DNA of 64,000 nucleotides from positions 310,001 to 374,000 of the forward strand of contig NZ_LBJC01000007.1 of the NCBI RefSeq assembly GCF_004114535.1. Direction: 5' to 3'. Of this stretch, positions 62,714-64,000 are shown in pieces (within the stretch, counting starts at the first letter, position 1; each line of letters opens with the position of its first letter). Both the position numbers and the translations under genes were made by a program. Under the pieces are notes generated by a model. That model was not told the origin of the DNA and did no database searches. It saw only the letters and a list, made by a program, of their open reading frames with translations. The stretch is from Bradyrhizobium nanningense. GTDB taxonomy: Bacteria > Pseudomonadota > Alphaproteobacteria > Rhizobiales > Xanthobacteraceae.

Positions 62714-63718
62714 ATGACGAAAATCCCGTATCTGCGCTTCGATACGGCGGAGCTGCCCGCCGCCGAGCGGATCGACCGCTACCGCGCGATTCTCGCGCAT
62801 TACGACGTGTCGGTCCCCGACGGCACGAACCGGGACGACTTCGAGGTTCTCGCCGAAGCCTGGCTGCTCGGCGGTCTGGTCGCCGCATCCACCCGGATGG
62901 GGCCGGTGCGCTTCACCCGCTCCGCCGCGCTGGCAAAGGCCGATGGCCGCAACTCCTTCGCGCTGCTGCTGCTCCGTCGCGGCGCCTGGAGTGGCGAGGT
63001 CGACGGCGAGCCGATCTCGGCCGGACCCGGCCAGGTGCTGGTGCTCGACCTGACCCGGCCCTTCGACGGCATCGCCACGGCGACCGACACCATCAGCCTC
63101 GACGTCGAGCGCGATGCAATCGTCAGCGCCGCGCCCGATGGCCTCGACCTGCACGGGCTCGTCCTCGACGGCGCCGCCGGCCGGGTGCTCGCCGATCAGA
63201 TGGGGCTCCTGCGACGACGGCTTCCGGCGATGGACGGGGACGACGCACCCGAGGCGGTCCGAACGACGCTCGGGCTCCTGCGCGGATGCTTTGGCATGGC
63301 CGAGCGGCCACGCGAGCAAGGGCTTGCCCGGCGCGACATCGCCGTCCTTCATCGTGCCAGCCGCTTCATCGATCAGAACCTCGGTCATCCCGATCTCTCG
63401 GTGACGACCATCTGCCGCGAGATCGGCGTGTCTCGCTCGGTGCTGTATCGGGTCTTCGCGCCGCTCGCGGGCGTCGCCGATTACATTCGCGGGCGACGGC
63501 TCGAAGCGATCCATGTGCTGCTCGATGACGCCGACGAGGATCGCTGGAATGCAGAGATCGCCGCCGAATTCGGCTACGTGAGCCAGGCGCATTTCAGCCG
63601 CAGCTTCCGGCAGCGCTTCGGCTACTCGCCGCGCGCAGCGCGCGACTCCCGCGACCTTGCAGCCGCGGTCGAGGCTGGTCCGGAGCTCTTTCGCGAGTGG
63701 ATCAACCGGCTGGGTTGA
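62714..63718 (+). CDS. AraC-family transcriptional regulator
   Basis: 334 residues from the ATG preceded by AAGGGAGCGG. N-terminal cupin-like AraC-binding domain (GPVRFTRSAALAKADGRNSF; GPGQVLVLDLTRPF) and C-terminal double helix-turn-helix: LSVTTICREIGVSRSVLYRV and WNAEIAAEFGYVSQAHFSRS then FRQRFGYSPRAARD. Divergent from the autotransporter (166-bp gap), so control of that operon is possible. Confidence 0.9.
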   Translation: MTKIPYLRFDTAELPAAERIDRYRAILAHYDVSVPDGTNRDDFEVLAEAWLLGGLVAASTRMGPVRFTRSAALAKADGRNSFALLLLRRGAWSGEVDGEPISAGPGQVLVLDLTRPFDGIATATDTISLDVERDAIVSAAPDGLDLHGLVLDGAAGRVLADQMGLLRRRLPAMDGDDAPEAVRTTLGLLRGCFGMAERPREQGLARRDIAVLHRASRFIDQNLGHPDLSVTTICREIGVSRSVLYRVFAPLAGVADYIRGRRLEAIHVLLDDADEDRWNAEIAAEFGYVSQAHFSRSFRQRFGYSPRAARDSRDLAAAVEAGPELFREWINRLG

Positions 63719-63747
63719 CTTGCCTTGGCGTACGGTCCGGAAGGAAA

Positions 63748-63774
63748 CGGCCGGCAACATGACGTCACCGGCCG
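63748..63774. terminator. Hairpin between AraC gene and permease gene
   Basis: CGGCCGG and CCGGCCG separated by 13 bases, lying between two convergent genes, 30 bp after the AraC stop. No T run; a weak candidate for a bidirectional stop. Confidence 0.35.
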
Positions 63775-63792
63775 CAATCTCCTTCGCTTCTC

Positions 63793-64000
63793 CTACTCCG
63801 CCGGCGCGGCCGACATCTCCGGATGCGCGGCATAGTGGTCGCTGGCGCCGAGCTTGCTGGCCGCGAACAGGCCGGCGGCCATCGCGGCATAGGCCAGCGC
63901 GACAGCGGGCGTGACGCCAAATCCGCCGCCGATGCCGACGGCCTCGCCATGCATGAAGCCGAAATAGGTCAGGACCGCACCGACCAGCGCGAAACCTGAT
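63793..64000 (-). CDS. NCS2-type (xanthine/uracil/guanine) permease, C-terminal fragment
   Basis: Last 68 residues of a gene that continues beyond the window. The frame reads SGFALVGAVLTYFGFMHGEA then VGIGGGFGVTPAVALAYAAM followed by AAGLFAAS and a polar tail ending SAAPAE. LTYFGFMHGEAVGI...VTPAVALAY closely resembles the C-terminal helices of AzgA/NCS2-like permeases. Too short for a firm substrate. Confidence 0.55.
   Translation of the reverse strand, partial: SGFALVGAVLTYFGFMHGEAVGIGGGFGVTPAVALAYAAMAAGLFAASKLGASDHYAAHPEMSAAPAE

Noticed and set aside
1..64000. tRNA, rRNA, CRISPR arrays, riboswitches and intact insertion sequences
   Set aside because: I looked for conserved tRNA arms, regular spacer-repeat patterns and transposase motifs while reading and recognised none; a tRNAscan, Infernal and ISfinder search would be decisive.

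Overview
The window is high-GC DNA from an alphaproteobacterium of the Bradyrhizobium type. The decisive marker is a complete microaerobic respiration and control locus: fixNOQP, fixGHIS, fixLJ, a single-domain response regulator and fixK2. Its FixL and FixK2 reproduce, as I remember them, the lengths and key residue numbers of the Bradyrhizobium japonicum/diazoefficiens proteins (505 aa with H200, R220 and H291; 232 aa with C183). Multicopy-type palindromic repeats and many ABC, TRAP and MFS transporters fit the same group. I saw no tRNA, rRNA, CRISPR array, prophage or intact insertion sequence.

Layout. 0-5 kb: an oligopeptide-type ABC importer and a CaiB-type CoA transferase. 5-13 kb: a divergent glycogen-synthase-like enzyme, an MpaB-family oxygenase, a patatin phospholipase with 3-hydroxybutyrate dehydrogenase, a LysR regulator, a peroxiredoxin-like protein, a small exported protein and a cupin. 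13-27.5 kb: an MFS carrier converging on the fix locus. Two perfect TTGA-N6-TCAA FixK boxes lie 64-67 bp upstream of fixN and fixG, and a near-perfect one lies at the same distance upstream of a USP-CBS gene pair. 27.5-35 kb: MFS, PRC-barrel, amylo-alpha-1,6-glucosidase, ABC exporter and a GT4 glycosyltransferase. 35-41 kb: an alkylsulfatase broken by a frameshift, beside a TRAP transporter whose DctQ and DctM parts are fused, and a trans-aconitate methyltransferase. 41-44 kb: an SDR, a hemerythrin-domain protein and an MFS carrier.

44.3-49.5 kb is the most unusual part. Two copies of a ~114-bp element with conserved ends each sit exactly where a gene has lost its 5' part (an ABC substrate-binding protein and a cation/H+ antiporter). 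Between them lies a four-gene operon of envelope proteins: coiled-coil/Sel1-like membrane protein, TAXI binding protein, VasI/TagO-like protein and DsrE-like protein. It has a plausible AT-rich promoter and no TRAP permease.

49.5-60.3 kb: an isopropylmalate/isocitrate-type dehydrogenase, a DHA2 MFS pump, a B12-binding radical SAM protein, then a molybdenum hydroxylase pair (iorAB type) followed by a partial Sox set (SoxF/FccB-like, soxX, soxY, soxZ, soxA; no soxB or soxCD here). soxX carries a palindromic repeat in frame ahead of its signal peptide, and SoxY lacks the canonical GGCGG tail. 60.3-64 kb: a small YadA-like trimeric autotransporter with an exported partner protein, a divergent AraC regulator and the C-terminus of an NCS2-type permease.

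In function, FixL senses O2, FixJ activates fixK2, and FixK2 switches on the high-affinity cbb3 oxidase (fixNOQP) and its copper/assembly machinery (fixGHIS). The 3-hydroxybutyrate, glycogen and debranching enzymes are consistent with storage-carbon metabolism.
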